From Flavobacterium sp. UBA5153 (GTDB taxonomy: Bacteria > Bacteroidota > Bacteroidia > Flavobacteriales > Flavobacteriaceae), in contig DHXP01000031.1 of the NCBI GenBank assembly GCA_002413745.1, positions 19,881-83,880 on the forward strand: a stretch of DNA of 64,000 bases, written 5' to 3'. The notes beneath the pieces were generated by a model. It saw only the letters and a program-made list of their open reading frames with translations. It did not search any database and had not been told where the DNA came from. The translations under genes and the position numbers were made by a program. Shown here one piece after another: positions 42,897 to 52,544 of this stretch. Every line of letters starts with the position of its first letter. The first letter of the stretch is position 1.

Positions 42897-43415
42897 ATGT
42901 CAAAACGAGACGAATTACATCAATTGCCATTGTATCAAAAAGCAGAACACATTTTTAAAATTACACAAGGATTAGTAGAAATTGTTCCCATTGACAATGA
43001 ATTTTTACAAGAAACAACGGTCCGATTTATGTTGGAAAATGCGATGATGATACCGGCTAAAATTGCGGGAGCTCAAGCAGTCGAATTGTACGATTTAAAA
43101 ATGGAAAATGCAACCATTATTCGGAAAGCAGCAAGAGAACTATATGTTCAAGCAGGTAGTTTGCGCTTTGAAGAAGATATCTTGGACAAAGACTACATCC
43201 TTTTATTGAGAAAAGAAATTGATGAATTCCGACTCTTATTTATTGATTGGGTCGCTGGTTTTGATGTGTGGAATTATATAAAAGACGATTGGGGATTGTT
43301 TAACCCTCCAGGAGTAAATGCACACGATAAAGACCCCGATGAAGACATTCCTTTTAATCCCGATGATCTTTTTGATTTTGAAGATGAAGGAGATAATGAG
43401 AATGAGGAAGATTAA
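42897..43415 (+). CDS. helical protein of unknown function (copy 1)
   Basis: This 172-residue, all-helical-looking protein starts MSKRDELHQLPLYQKAEHIF, with an acidic tail (DEDIPFNPDDLFDFEDEGDN). The ATG at 42897 is chosen because homology with the second copy and a normal start begin there; the 11-residue extension would run into the repeat. The heptad-like core hints at a four-helix bundle. No known family is recognised. Copy 2 (51372-51890) is almost identical. Confidence 0.7.
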   Translation: MSKRDELHQLPLYQKAEHIFKITQGLVEIVPIDNEFLQETTVRFMLENAMMIPAKIAGAQAVELYDLKMENATIIRKAARELYVQAGSLRFEEDILDKDYILLLRKEIDEFRLLFIDWVAGFDVWNYIKDDWGLFNPPGVNAHDKDPDEDIPFNPDDLFDFEDEGDNENEED

Positions 43416-43491
43416 TTTTTTCGATAACAACTCTAAAAACTGCTAATTAACTTAACATTGACAGGTCACCACAAACAAACTAAAAGCAACT

Positions 43492-44097
43492 ATGAAAACG
43501 AAAGATTTTTTTGCAGAAAAAGCAAAAGACTACGATAATGAAGAATCCAGAACACAAAATGTGAGTACAATTGCACAAACAATTTTAAAGGAAGTATCCT
43601 TTTCAAAAGAAATGAGCATTATGGACTTCGGGTCGGGAACGGGATTGTTATTGTCTGAAATTGCACCTTATGTGGGCGAAATTACAGCAATAGATATTTC
43701 GTCATCAATGATTGAAGTGCTACAATCAAAAAGGAATGCAATAGACTGCCCGCTTCAAATCGTGCAGATGGATTTAACTACAGCAACGCTGGACAGAAAA
43801 TTTGACTCTATTATTTCGTCTATGACAATGCATCACATAAAAGATACTTTGGCAATGTTTAAGAAGTTCCATTCGCTACTAAAGGATAACGGGACAATTG
43901 CAATAGCAGATCTTGACACAGAGGATGGTTCGTTTCACACCGAAGATACAGGAGTGTTTCATTGTGGATTTGACAGAGATGAATTTGTAAAAAGTGCCAA
44001 AAGTGCTGGATTTAAAGACATAAAAATCCAAGATGCAAGTACAGTGACAAAACCAACTGGAAACTATTCTGTGTTTTTATTGACAGGCATAAAGTAA
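43492..44097 (+). CDS. class I SAM-dependent methyltransferase (copy 1)
   Basis: This 201-residue Rossmann-fold methyltransferase has motif I MDFGSGTGLLLSEIAPYVG (about 43-61), the acidic residue in ITAIDISSSMIEVL, and motif IV-like IISSMTMHHIKD. The substrate is unknown. A paralogue at 53601-54206 differs at about 11 of 201 positions by eye. Confidence 0.85.
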   Translation: MKTKDFFAEKAKDYDNEESRTQNVSTIAQTILKEVSFSKEMSIMDFGSGTGLLLSEIAPYVGEITAIDISSSMIEVLQSKRNAIDCPLQIVQMDLTTATLDRKFDSIISSMTMHHIKDTLAMFKKFHSLLKDNGTIAIADLDTEDGSFHTEDTGVFHCGFDRDEFVKSAKSAGFKDIKIQDASTVTKPTGNYSVFLLTGIK

Positions 44098-44225
44098 ATA
44101 TGAACTTTAAAAAAGTATTTAATAAGAATGAAGTTTATTCTTTAATATTCTAAAAACGTGGGGTTTTATCCAGATTCGAAGTCTCCTGAAGTAAATCATA
44201 AAATACAATAAGAACACCAGCATTG

Positions 44226-44312
44226 AACTGCCCCCAAAAAGTTAGACACTATTTGGGGGTATTTTTATGGAAAGAAAAATCAAGGAGATGGAGATGTTAA
44301 AGTCTAATTAAG
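44226..44312. mobile_element. orphan IS3-type insertion-sequence end
   Basis: ACTGCCCCCAAAAAGTTAGACAC followed by CCCCAA/TTTGGGG symmetry is the characteristic terminal sequence of IS3/IS150-group elements. A start ATG at 44268 opens MERKIKEMEMLKSN, then a stop; no transposase follows. It marks a lost or truncated insertion sequence beside the first copy of the duplicated block. Confidence 0.6.
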
Positions 44313-44313
44313 A

Positions 44314-45315
44314 TTATCTTCCTGTATAATTTGGGCAACCGAAACATTTAATATCCAGGTTAAACTGGTACGTTAATGACAGTTCATAGATTCCACCTGT
44401 TTTTCCAATTTTAGAAGTGTTTAAATCGTATGAGAGCCCTAATCTCAAATGATCATATTGCAATCCAGTAAAAAGATTAACCGATGTGAGTAGATGGCTG
44501 TCAATACCATTTTTAGAAGGATTAGTAACAGCAGTAGCTCCAAAAAACATTTTTTCAAATAGGATAGACGTTCCTATATCCAGTCGGTTATAACGTCCTT
44601 GTTGCATATAATTAGAGGTTACAAACATTTTAGTTGCATACGGAAAGAATGTAACATCAATATAGTCTGCTAGAAGAAATTCATAACCTGTACTTAAGGA
44701 GAAGAAAGTGTCCAAAGGCACGTTTCCGTCAGTACTAAACGAAATATTTGGCTTGTTAAGGTGTTTCATAGATAAGCCAATCCAAATATTTTCAGTATTA
44801 AAAACCATACCAGCAGTCACATCAAAAAAAGTAACTTTATCATTTCCTAATAGCGGGTCAATTGAGCTTGTATTTAGGATGCCTGTTCTGATATTAATCT
44901 GATCTTTTAGTAATAAATTTTGAAAAGCAAATGATTTGAACCCAAAACCAACTTCTAAGGCGGGTCTAAAATCCCAGTCGTCACTTATTCTTACCTTGTA
45001 GGCGTAATTAGCATTGATTTGTGTAAAATTATAGTTGGTTACATTTTCTCTTTGATTTAAAACGCTCATGCCAAAACCACTATTCATACTTTCGCTCCAG
45101 GTATTAACAAAAGCATAGTCGGTGTCAATTTTTAAATCTAAATCAGGCCATTGTTCCCGGTGAATAACACCTGTATATGTGGTTTCCATAAAGCCTGAAA
45201 AACCAGGATTTAAAGTTTCAGGAATTAAAAAATATTGTGTAAAAACGGGATCTTGTGCTCTTAGTTTTGAGTAAAAGCAACACATAATAATTATAATAAA
45301 TAGTTTAAATCTCAT
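44314..45315 (-). CDS. PorP/SprF family type IX secretion partner
   Basis: This 333-residue predicted outer-membrane protein has a signal peptide ending KLRAQ. The family start DPVFTQYFLIPETLNPGFSG and a beta-strand-rich body follow, ending in YELSLTYQFNL. SprF-like proteins work with the adhesin encoded next to them; in F. johnsoniae SprF is needed for SprB secretion. It follows the giant gene after 17 bases and so is very probably co-transcribed. Confidence 0.9.
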   Translation of the reverse strand: MRFKLFIIIIMCCFYSKLRAQDPVFTQYFLIPETLNPGFSGFMETTYTGVIHREQWPDLDLKIDTDYAFVNTWSESMNSGFGMSVLNQRENVTNYNFTQINANYAYKVRISDDWDFRPALEVGFGFKSFAFQNLLLKDQINIRTGILNTSSIDPLLGNDKVTFFDVTAGMVFNTENIWIGLSMKHLNKPNISFSTDGNVPLDTFFSLSTGYEFLLADYIDVTFFPYATKMFVTSNYMQQGRYNRLDIGTSILFEKMFFGATAVTNPSKNGIDSHLLTSVNLFTGLQYDHLRLGLSYDLNTSKIGKTGGIYELSLTYQFNLDIKCFGCPNYTGR

Positions 45316-45332
45316 TAGTTGGTCTGCTGCTT

Positions 45333-48300
45333 TTATTTAATTAATGTGAAGGCGCCATTTTCAATTATGGTATGATTATAAAATGTTTTGGCGGTAAGTT
45401 TAAAATGATAATTACCGTTTTCGGCTGCTAAATCTTTAATTTTTCCATTCCATCCACTTATGGTTACCCCCGTTTCACTATGTATTAAGCTTCCCCATGT
45501 GTCATAGATGTCTAAAGTCATTTCTATTAAACCTAAGAATTCAGGTGCAAACGAGTCGTTTATTCCATCGTTATTTGGTGTAAAAGCATTTGGCATTATC
45601 AGGCTATATCCTTTTTCAACTTTTAAAGAGGTCGTAAAAGTGTATTGACATCCAAAAGGATAAGTAACCGTTTGCTTTATAATGTAAGTGCCTTCTCTAG
45701 TATAAATGTGTTCTGGATTTTCCTCATCCGAAAAATTGCCATCACCAAAATCCCAAGAAATATTTGTAAAATCTCCTGTGGCTAAATTTGTAAATAAAAC
45801 TGGGTCGTAAATAGAATATAGACCATATACGTTATTACCATAAGAACTTGTGGTGAAGTTGGCTTTACCTAAAACAGGTGTATTAACATTATAAGGAAAT
45901 TCAGCAGTACAACCAAAGCTATCAGTAACACTAAATATAATTAAGCCATTATTTTCTGTATTCATAATTTCATTATTGGTGCCACTAACAACCCCATCAG
46001 ACCAGCTTAATTGGTACGGCGGAATACCCCCTTTGACATGACCAACAAATGTTTGATGAACATATTTAGTATCGCAGTTAAAATCCGTTATGACTTCAAT
46101 AGTAGGGGTAAGTTGCTCAAATCTGGTAATTTTCCATGTTTCTGATTTTTTACAACCATTCGCATCAGTTACAGTAACGGTATAATTATCAGGTGGAAGG
46201 TTTTTTAAATCTTCGGTTGTGGCACCATTAGACCAAGAGTATGTTAATGGCGGAATACCACCAGTTGCTACTAAATTAATAGCTCCGGTATTAGCATCGA
46301 CACAATCTAAAGGGTTTGAAACGTCTGCTCGCAACTCTAATGGCAAGGGTTCTATAATGATGAAAGTCTCTTTTATTTCACATAATTTGGCATCCTTAAT
46401 AGTTACGGTATATTTTCCAGGACCTAAATTATTTCTTTCTATCCCTGCCTTTGGATCATCATCCCAAATCAAAGTGACAGGGGCTTTACCTCCCACAAGG
46501 TTTAATCGGATATGAGCATCTCTTTCGCCAAAGCATGAGATTTGTTTGACATCTGGGTTTATAGTAAAAATTGGAGCATTATCTATGATAATAGTAAATT
46601 GTTTTACGCAACCTAAAGAATCGGTAATGGTGATTATATATGTTCCGGCAGATAAATTATTTTGTACAAGCCCGGTACCCAAATTGCTCCATTTTATAAT
46701 GTAAGGTTCGCCAGTTGTAAAAGGAATTCCTCCAGTAATATTGTTAATGGTAATGGAAGCGTTTGCATCGTTATAACAAGCTATTTCTGTTTTTGTGTAT
46801 TCCAATTTTATTTCATTGTTTTGGTGCAGTACAACTTCTAATTTATCGGTACAACCCGAATTGTCGGTAACCGTTAAATTATAGGTTCCTGCGGCTATAT
46901 TTCTTAAATTTTGAAGATTGCTTCTAAATCCGTTTGGTCCTGTCCAACTATAGTTGTAATTATAAACTCCGGGTAAAGTTTCGGTTGCTCTACCGCCAAT
47001 GGTGTTCACGTTAATTTCTCCAGTAGAATATCCGTAACATAGAATATCCACTTGACTTACTAAGTTCACTTCTAATAAAGGAGGCTCTATAATCGTGTAA
47101 GTATCCGTAAGCGTATTACACTTGTTGACTTCCGTAATGGTCACTTCATAAACCCCAGGTTTTAAATTAGAAAGGTCTTCTGTTGAAGCATAAGGGTTTC
47201 CGTCTTTTGTCCAAACGTAAGTATAGGGCAGTGTTCCTCCTGAAGTTGTTATGTTAATTCTTCCGTCATTTAAACCAAAACACGTTATGTCATTTTTAGC
47301 CCCTGAAAATTGGAATAGACTGGGTTCGCTAACAGTATAGCTCTTTGTAAAAGGACAATTACCATTATCGTTAATACTTAAAAAATAAGTTCCCGGTTTT
47401 AAATTAGGAATATCTTCATCTGTACTGGTAAATCCATTGGGGCCAGTCCATAAAATGTTGTTGGGTTTACCTGTCGTAAAAGGGGTTCCGCCGGTTACAG
47501 TTATGTCAATTGAGGCGTCATTCGACCCAAAACATGTGCCATTTATTTGATTAATCGCAACTTTTATTAATGGGTCAACCGTTACCGTAATTGTAAAGTT
47601 TGGACCTGGACAACTTACAGATATTGGCGACACTGTATAGGTTACTGTTGCGGGATTGGCAGTGTTGTTCGTTAATGTTTGACTAATATTTGTTCTAGGG
47701 GAAGATTGTGCAGTTGCTCCACTCACTGCACCCGAAGGGTTAACCTTTGGAGTTGACCATACATAAGTAGTTCCAGATGGCACATTATCTGTTCCATTAG
47801 TAACAGGACTAACTTGAAAAGTATCACCACTACAAATTTTTAATGACTTTGGCTTTATGATAGGTGAAAGAACTAAATCGACTGTAAAATTTGCTGTCTT
47901 TATAGTAGTTCCACAACTATTGGTCACACTAAAAATAGCTTGATAATTTCCACTGGTAGAATAGTTTATTGACCCAGGGTTTAGTGATGTAGATGTTGAA
48001 GGGGTGCCTCCCGTGAAGGTCCAAAGATAAGTGAGTTCTGAGCTTGGAGAACAACTTTCTACCACTGTTCCTATGGGGTTGATTGTTGCAGAATTACAAA
48101 AATCCGAAATGGGACTTAAAGTAGTAACAGGTTGTTTCTTTACATCTATTGTTTTTGTAATAGACCGGTCTATCCCACATGAATTTCTCGTTGTTAATCT
48201 AAGATAGTATGTTCCGGGTGTTATAAAATTAAAAACAGGATTTTTGGAATAGGAACCAGTACTATTTGCAAAACTCCATTGTGCTGGTTTTTTTCCGCAA

Positions 48301-49724
48301 AAACCTTCATAATAACTGATGACTTCCCAATAGTAACTTTCAACTCCACAACTTAAACTCGTGTCAGTGGTATTTGTGATTTGTAAATCTGTTGAGGCAC
48401 ACGCATTACTAAAGGTAAAGTTAGGCTGCAATATAGGTTCAACACAGATTGACTTAATAACCGAAGTACCTATTCCACAAGGTGTTTTAGCAGATAATGT
48501 AATTTTATACGTGCCTGGTAATGAATACACATGACTAGGGTTAACGTCTCTAGAAGGTGCACTTCCATCTCCAAAATCCCAAGTATAGACATTAAATGTG
48601 CTACAATCGTTAGTATATCCAGCAATGGTTGTATTATTGAAATAAACAGAGGTATTGGCACATACAATACTATTTACGTTAAAATTTACTGTCGGCACAT
48701 CTAAAATGATAATTGGGCCAGCTGTAAGGTAAGTACTCCCGCAGGACGTAGTTATTGTTAAATTAACGGTATTGCCACCTGGACAGTTGAATCTTGTAAA
48801 AGTATGCGGTATGGGGAAATTTTGAGATGCTTGCGGATTTGTGAAGTTATAGTAGGGAGAGCTTTCTAATTGTGCTTGGGTGTAGTTTGCAACCGTGCCA
48901 TCACCATAATTAACCTGATATTTTGCATCGGATGGATTGAGTGCCCACGATCCTATAGCAAAATCCATAGGAGCAACAGGTGTACATAAATTGGTAGTGT
49001 TACCTGGAGCTATAAGAGCGCCAATTGGGTTATTGGAGTTCTTAACTACATAGGTAATAGAATTATTGCAACTACTACCACCGATTCCGGTAATAACCAT
49101 ATTAAAAGAGCCTAATTTTGTATAGGTATGCATTTTAGGAAAAGAAATATTAGTATCTACACTACCATCACCCCATTCTACATTATACGATGTGATGCAG
49201 GATGCTGAACTAGAATTATTGCCAACATTAATAGTGTATTTAATATCCGAATTATTGTCCCCACATTTTTCAAAAGGGGCACTTGAGCCAACAGGCGCAT
49301 TTAAGTTTACAAATTTCAAATCTGGTTTTTGTTGTACAGAAATAACTTTTGTTATAGAATTGATTCCTCCATTGGTATCCTTGACAGTTAGTTTTACGTT
49401 AAAATTTTGAAAACCACACCCAAGTGCAGTAAAGGTATGTGTTGGATTACTGTTATTAGAATTATTTCCGTCTCCAAAATCCCATTGATAAGTAAAAGGA
49501 GCATCTCCACTCACATTTGGAGTAAATGTTATTGGAGTTCTAGAACAAGTGTTATCATTATTAAAATTAAAGTCAACGTTGAGCGGTAAAACTAAGGTTT
49601 TATAATTTTCATTTTTAGTGGTTATTTTTTTGGTCGGATTACTTTTATCTGTATTACTATATCCATAAATCGAAGTAGCAATTATTAAAAAAAACAGATG
49701 TGCAAGAAAAAAAATCTTCCTCAT
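45333..49724 (-). CDS. large PKD/SprB-repeat adhesin with type B T9SS signal
   Basis: This 1463-residue secreted surface protein starts MRKIFFLAHLFFLIIATSIYG (signal peptide; start at 49724). It has several PKD domains in the first third (FTYQWDFGDGNN, WDFGDGSAPSRDVNPSHVY) and a cysteine-containing middle. About six SprB-type repeats follow (for example CFGSNDASIDITVTGG, CFGLNDGRINITTSGG, CYNDANASITINNITGG). A final PKD comes near FTNISWDFGDGNFSDEENPEH, then a C-terminal type B sorting domain (MPNAFTPNNDGINDSF ... GWNGKIKDL). It resembles gliding-motility adhesins such as SprB and is probably exported by T9SS with the SprF-like partner. The ligand is unknown. Confidence 0.93.
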   Translation of the reverse strand: MRKIFFLAHLFFLIIATSIYGYSNTDKSNPTKKITTKNENYKTLVLPLNVDFNFNNDNTCSRTPITFTPNVSGDAPFTYQWDFGDGNNSNNSNPTHTFTALGCGFQNFNVKLTVKDTNGGINSITKVISVQQKPDLKFVNLNAPVGSSAPFEKCGDNNSDIKYTINVGNNSSSASCITSYNVEWGDGSVDTNISFPKMHTYTKLGSFNMVITGIGGSSCNNSITYVVKNSNNPIGALIAPGNTTNLCTPVAPMDFAIGSWALNPSDAKYQVNYGDGTVANYTQAQLESSPYYNFTNPQASQNFPIPHTFTRFNCPGGNTVNLTITTSCGSTYLTAGPIIILDVPTVNFNVNSIVCANTSVYFNNTTIAGYTNDCSTFNVYTWDFGDGSAPSRDVNPSHVYSLPGTYKITLSAKTPCGIGTSVIKSICVEPILQPNFTFSNACASTDLQITNTTDTSLSCGVESYYWEVISYYEGFCGKKPAQWSFANSTGSYSKNPVFNFITPGTYYLRLTTRNSCGIDRSITKTIDVKKQPVTTLSPISDFCNSATINPIGTVVESCSPSSELTYLWTFTGGTPSTSTSLNPGSINYSTSGNYQAIFSVTNSCGTTIKTANFTVDLVLSPIIKPKSLKICSGDTFQVSPVTNGTDNVPSGTTYVWSTPKVNPSGAVSGATAQSSPRTNISQTLTNNTANPATVTYTVSPISVSCPGPNFTITVTVDPLIKVAINQINGTCFGSNDASIDITVTGGTPFTTGKPNNILWTGPNGFTSTDEDIPNLKPGTYFLSINDNGNCPFTKSYTVSEPSLFQFSGAKNDITCFGLNDGRINITTSGGTLPYTYVWTKDGNPYASTEDLSNLKPGVYEVTITEVNKCNTLTDTYTIIEPPLLEVNLVSQVDILCYGYSTGEINVNTIGGRATETLPGVYNYNYSWTGPNGFRSNLQNLRNIAAGTYNLTVTDNSGCTDKLEVVLHQNNEIKLEYTKTEIACYNDANASITINNITGGIPFTTGEPYIIKWSNLGTGLVQNNLSAGTYIITITDSLGCVKQFTIIIDNAPIFTINPDVKQISCFGERDAHIRLNLVGGKAPVTLIWDDDPKAGIERNNLGPGKYTVTIKDAKLCEIKETFIIIEPLPLELRADVSNPLDCVDANTGAINLVATGGIPPLTYSWSNGATTEDLKNLPPDNYTVTVTDANGCKKSETWKITRFEQLTPTIEVITDFNCDTKYVHQTFVGHVKGGIPPYQLSWSDGVVSGTNNEIMNTENNGLIIFSVTDSFGCTAEFPYNVNTPVLGKANFTTSSYGNNVYGLYSIYDPVLFTNLATGDFTNISWDFGDGNFSDEENPEHIYTREGTYIIKQTVTYPFGCQYTFTTSLKVEKGYSLIMPNAFTPNNDGINDSFAPEFLGLIEMTLDIYDTWGSLIHSETGVTISGWNGKIKDLAAENGNYHFKLTAKTFYNHTIIENGAFTLIK

Positions 49725-50119
49725 GTAATATAATTCGTTAATTTTGATGATAAAAGTATATGTTTTTTTCAATTAGGCATTATATCAACTCAGATTATTT
49801 GATTTTTATTTATGATATACCACTTATAGGGGATAAAAAGTCTCAAAAACTATATTATCATATGAAAATTGTTAGAATTGGTTGTATTCAAAACGCTAAT
49901 TACTTTTTATCATAGTTCTTATTCTATATTTTATTAATGAGGTTTAAGGTTTTCAAAAAAAAAGGAAAACCCTTTTTTATTTTTGAAGATATTGGAATGT
50001 CGATAACATTTGAAGTTAAAAAACTATAAAACCTTATCTTTTTAGATCTTAACGTCAATTTTTTTAACTAACAAAAACACCAGCCTTTCAGCTGGTGTTT
50101 TTGTTATATTTTGAAAAAC
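49725..50119. other. intergenic region upstream of the adhesin gene
   Basis: The region holds the adhesin's promoter and the terminator at 50073-50102, about 350 bases from the adhesin start. I found no gene and no clean sigma-A promoter. Confidence 0.5.
50073..50102. terminator. rho-independent terminator
   Basis: AAAAACACCAGC (50073-50084) and GCTGGTGTTTTT (50091-50102) form a perfect 12-bp stem with A- and T-runs on both sides. It can serve the minus-strand gene at 50120. Confidence 0.85.
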
Positions 50120-50344
50120 CTAAAATGTCATAAATATTCTGTTTATCGGGATTCCAACGCCTCGTTTTAGAATCACGCTTTCGTCGGTTACTGCCCAAAC
50201 CGTGGTTTCCACCATTTTCTTGGATTGGTTGTCTTCAAATAAAATCCAGGTTTTAGAATGCTCCAAATTCCCTAAAGCTTGTGCGCGGGTTTCCCCTCGC
50301 CTGCTGATGATTTCATTGAGCTCGCCATCGATATCAACAAACAA
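50120..50344 (-). CDS. hypothetical 74-residue protein
   Basis: This small protein starts MFVDIDGELNEIISRRGETR and has a beta-rich middle (ETTVWAVTDESVILKRGVGIPI). No family is recognised. A truncated copy of its C-terminus lies at 40330-40408. It ends 18 bases from a strong terminator, which supports its being expressed. Confidence 0.6.
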   Translation of the reverse strand: MFVDIDGELNEIISRRGETRAQALGNLEHSKTWILFEDNQSKKMVETTVWAVTDESVILKRGVGIPINRIFMTF

Positions 50345-50563
50345 TTCCGGAGACTCAAAACTTGGGAGTTTTTAATTCCGATCCAGCCAACCTTAAACTC
50401 CCTTCGAAAACACAGGCGAACGACCAAGGACAAGCATCATGCTGTTTTAATAATTTTTAGTGGGAATTTTGCAAACTAAAGAAACAATAATGTAACTATC
50501 AAAACCTCAGTTTCCTGTAATTTTACTGGGCATAAATTAATATGCAATTAATAAAGTAATACA

Positions 50564-50869
50564 ATGAAAAATGTTAATGTAAGTATCGAAGCGTGTTTGG
50601 CCTGTATGGTAGAATGCGAAAAATGTGCAACAGATTGTTTAACAATGCAGGGACACGAGGAATGCGTCAAACTTTGCCGTGATTGTGCCGATATATGTGC
50701 ACTTTGCGCACGTTTATGTGCCAGAGACTCAAAATTCGCTGATGCACTTTGTACTTTATGCGTAAAATGTTGTGAAGAATGTGCCATCGAATGCAATAAA
50801 CACGATATGGAATGTTGTAAAAAATGTGCGGATGCCTGCAAAAAATGTGCGGATGCCTGCAAAATGTAA
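50564..50869 (+). CDS. cysteine-rich copper-storage-type four-helix bundle protein
   Basis: This 101-residue protein has 23 cysteines, mostly spaced CxxC or CxxxC along four helices (EACLACMVECEKCATDC, CVKLCRDCADICALCARLC, CTLCVKCCEECAIEC, CCKKCADACKKCADAC). The pattern is that of the Csp family, which stores many Cu(I) ions in a helix bundle. There is no signal peptide, so it probably acts in the cytosol (Csp3-like). The last helix contains a duplicated KKCADAC unit, a 21-base tandem repeat at the DNA level. A metal-binding lipoprotein follows 19 bases on. Confidence 0.88.
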   Translation: MKNVNVSIEACLACMVECEKCATDCLTMQGHEECVKLCRDCADICALCARLCARDSKFADALCTLCVKCCEECAIECNKHDMECCKKCADACKKCADACKM

Positions 50870-50888
50870 CAAAATGAAATTGTAAAAA

Positions 50889-51176
50889 ATGAAAAATAGA
50901 ATTTTTTCTGCCATAATAGTGGCGCTCCTATTGGTTTCTTGTAACCAAAAAAATAAAAAAGCAACAACAAATAACTCGCACATGATGGATAACAATTCCA
51001 CAATGATGCACAATGACTCTACAATGATGAATAATGATACAAAAATGATGCACGAGAATTCTAAAACTTATTCTTGTCCGATGCATCCCGAAGTACAGGG
51101 TAATTTAAACGCTAAATGTCCAAAATGCGGAATGAAATTGACCGTTCCCGTACCTGAATCCTCAGAAAAAAAATAA
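50889..51176 (+). CDS. Met/His-rich lipoprotein with heavy-metal-binding domain
   Basis: This 95-residue lipoprotein has a signal with lipobox LLVSC (cysteine near residue 18). A low-complexity segment rich in Met, His, Asn and Asp (SHMMDNNSTMMHNDSTMMNN) comes next. The C-terminal metal-binding module is SCPMHPEVQGNLNAKCPKCG, with two cysteine pairs. It lies 19 bases after the Csp-like gene. Both suggest copper (or silver) handling in the envelope and cytosol. Confidence 0.85.
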   Translation: MKNRIFSAIIVALLLVSCNQKNKKATTNNSHMMDNNSTMMHNDSTMMNNDTKMMHENSKTYSCPMHPEVQGNLNAKCPKCGMKLTVPVPESSEKK

Positions 51177-51306
51177 ATAGTTTACTATTTTTACCTATTG
51201 AATTCAAATCAGCCATGCTGTTAAATGGCTATGCATGATTTTAAAACAAACTATGACCCATAGCTGTCCACTCTTTAAGACAGCTATGGGATATCATGCC
51301 AAAGTT

Positions 51307-51344
51307 GGCGCGAGCACCCGATAGCGGATTTGCAATCCGTGCCC
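51307..51344. repeat. repeat junction before helical protein copy 2
   Basis: GGCGCGAGCACCCGATAGCG is joined to AATCCGTGCCC, the right end of the REP-like element. The second copy of the duplicated sequence starts here. Confidence 0.6.
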
Positions 51345-51371
51345 TTTTCAATAGGATTTAAAATAAAACGT

Positions 51372-51890
51372 ATGTCAAAACGAGACGAATTACATCAATT
51401 GCCATTGTATCAAAAAGCAGAACAAATTTTTAAAATCACACAAGGATTAGTCGAAATTGTTCCCGTTGACAATGAATTTCTTCAAGAAACAACGGTCCGA
51501 TTTATGTTGGAAAATGCGATGATAATACCGGCTAAAATTGCGGGAGCTCAAGCAGTCGAATTGTACGATTTAAAAATGGAAAACGCAACCATTATTCGGA
51601 AAGCAGCAAGAGAACTATATGTTCAAGCAGGTAGTTTGCGCTTTGAAGAAGATATCTTGGACAAAGACTACATCCTTTTATTGAGAAAAGAAATTGATGA
51701 ATTCCGACTTTTATTCATTGACTGGGTTGCTGGTTTTGATGTGTGGAATTATATTAAAGACGATTGGGGATTGTTCAATCCTCCAGGAGTAAATGCGCAC
51801 GATAAAGACCCCGATGAAGACATTCCTTTTAATCCTGATGATTTTTTTGATTTTGAGGATGATGAAGACGATGAGAATGAGGACGATTAA
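51372..51890 (+). CDS. helical protein of unknown function (copy 2)
   Basis: This 172-residue near-duplicate of the protein at 42897-43415 has only a handful of substitutions (for example Gln for His near residue 18, Phe for Leu in the acidic tail). Start ATG at 51372 by comparison with copy 1. No function is assigned. Preservation of both frames suggests both are still under selection, or that the duplication is recent. Confidence 0.7.
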   Translation: MSKRDELHQLPLYQKAEQIFKITQGLVEIVPVDNEFLQETTVRFMLENAMIIPAKIAGAQAVELYDLKMENATIIRKAARELYVQAGSLRFEEDILDKDYILLLRKEIDEFRLLFIDWVAGFDVWNYIKDDWGLFNPPGVNAHDKDPDEDIPFNPDDFFDFEDDEDDENEDD

Positions 51891-52010
51891 TTTGACAACC
51901 CGCTCACCAGTTGGCGAAGTCTCCCGCCTTCGGAGTGATAAAATCAAACCCTAAATCCTCAAACCCAAATTTGAGTATTTTTTGTATTTTTACATTTCAA
52001 TAATTTTTAT

Positions 52011-52544
52011 ATGCTCGAAAATCAATCTAACATTCTGATATATCAAACTGAAGACGGCGTTACGAAAATAGAAACCCGTCTTCTGGACGAAAGCGTTTGG
52101 TTAGCCCAATCCCAAATAGCAATCCTCTTTGACAAAGGTAGATCTACAATTGCAGAGCATATTCAAAATGTGTTCAAAGAAGGTGAATTAATCGAAAACT
52201 TGGTGTGTCGGGAATTCCGACACACCACTCAACACGGTGCTATTGTAGGAAAGACACAAGAAAAAACGGTACGATATTATAATCTCGATGTCATTATTTC
52301 TGTTGGTTATCGAGTAAAATCACATCGTGGTACGCAATTTCGTATTTGGGCAACACAGCGATTGAAAGAATATATCGTAAAAGGATTCGCGATGAACGAC
52401 GATTTGCTCAAACAAGCTGGCGGAGGCAATTATTTTGACGAATTATTGGCTCGAATTCGGGATATACGCCCCAGGCTGGCGAAGTCTCCCGACTTCGTGC
52501 CCATCACTAAATACCATTCCAACTTTATTAACTCTGATTTCTGA
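52011..52544 (+). pseudogene. RhuM-like protein, C-terminally truncated
   Basis: The first 153 residues (IYQTEDGVTKIETRLLDESVW ... IQNVFKEGELIEN ... FRIWATQRLKEYIVKGFAMND ... FDELLARIRDIR) match the N-terminal half of RhuM-family virulence-associated proteins, which are about twice as long (roughly 330 residues). From residue 154 the frame runs into a REP-like repeat and stops. The C-terminal half is missing, so the gene is probably non-functional. RhuM function is unclear. Confidence 0.8.

Noticed and set aside
52011..52544. Defence island formed by the RhuM-like gene, methyltransferase and KilA-N gene
   Set aside because: The RhuM-like gene is truncated, the methyltransferase is a small-molecule type without DNA-methylase motifs, no nuclease is present, and the KilA-N gene lies 21 kb away.
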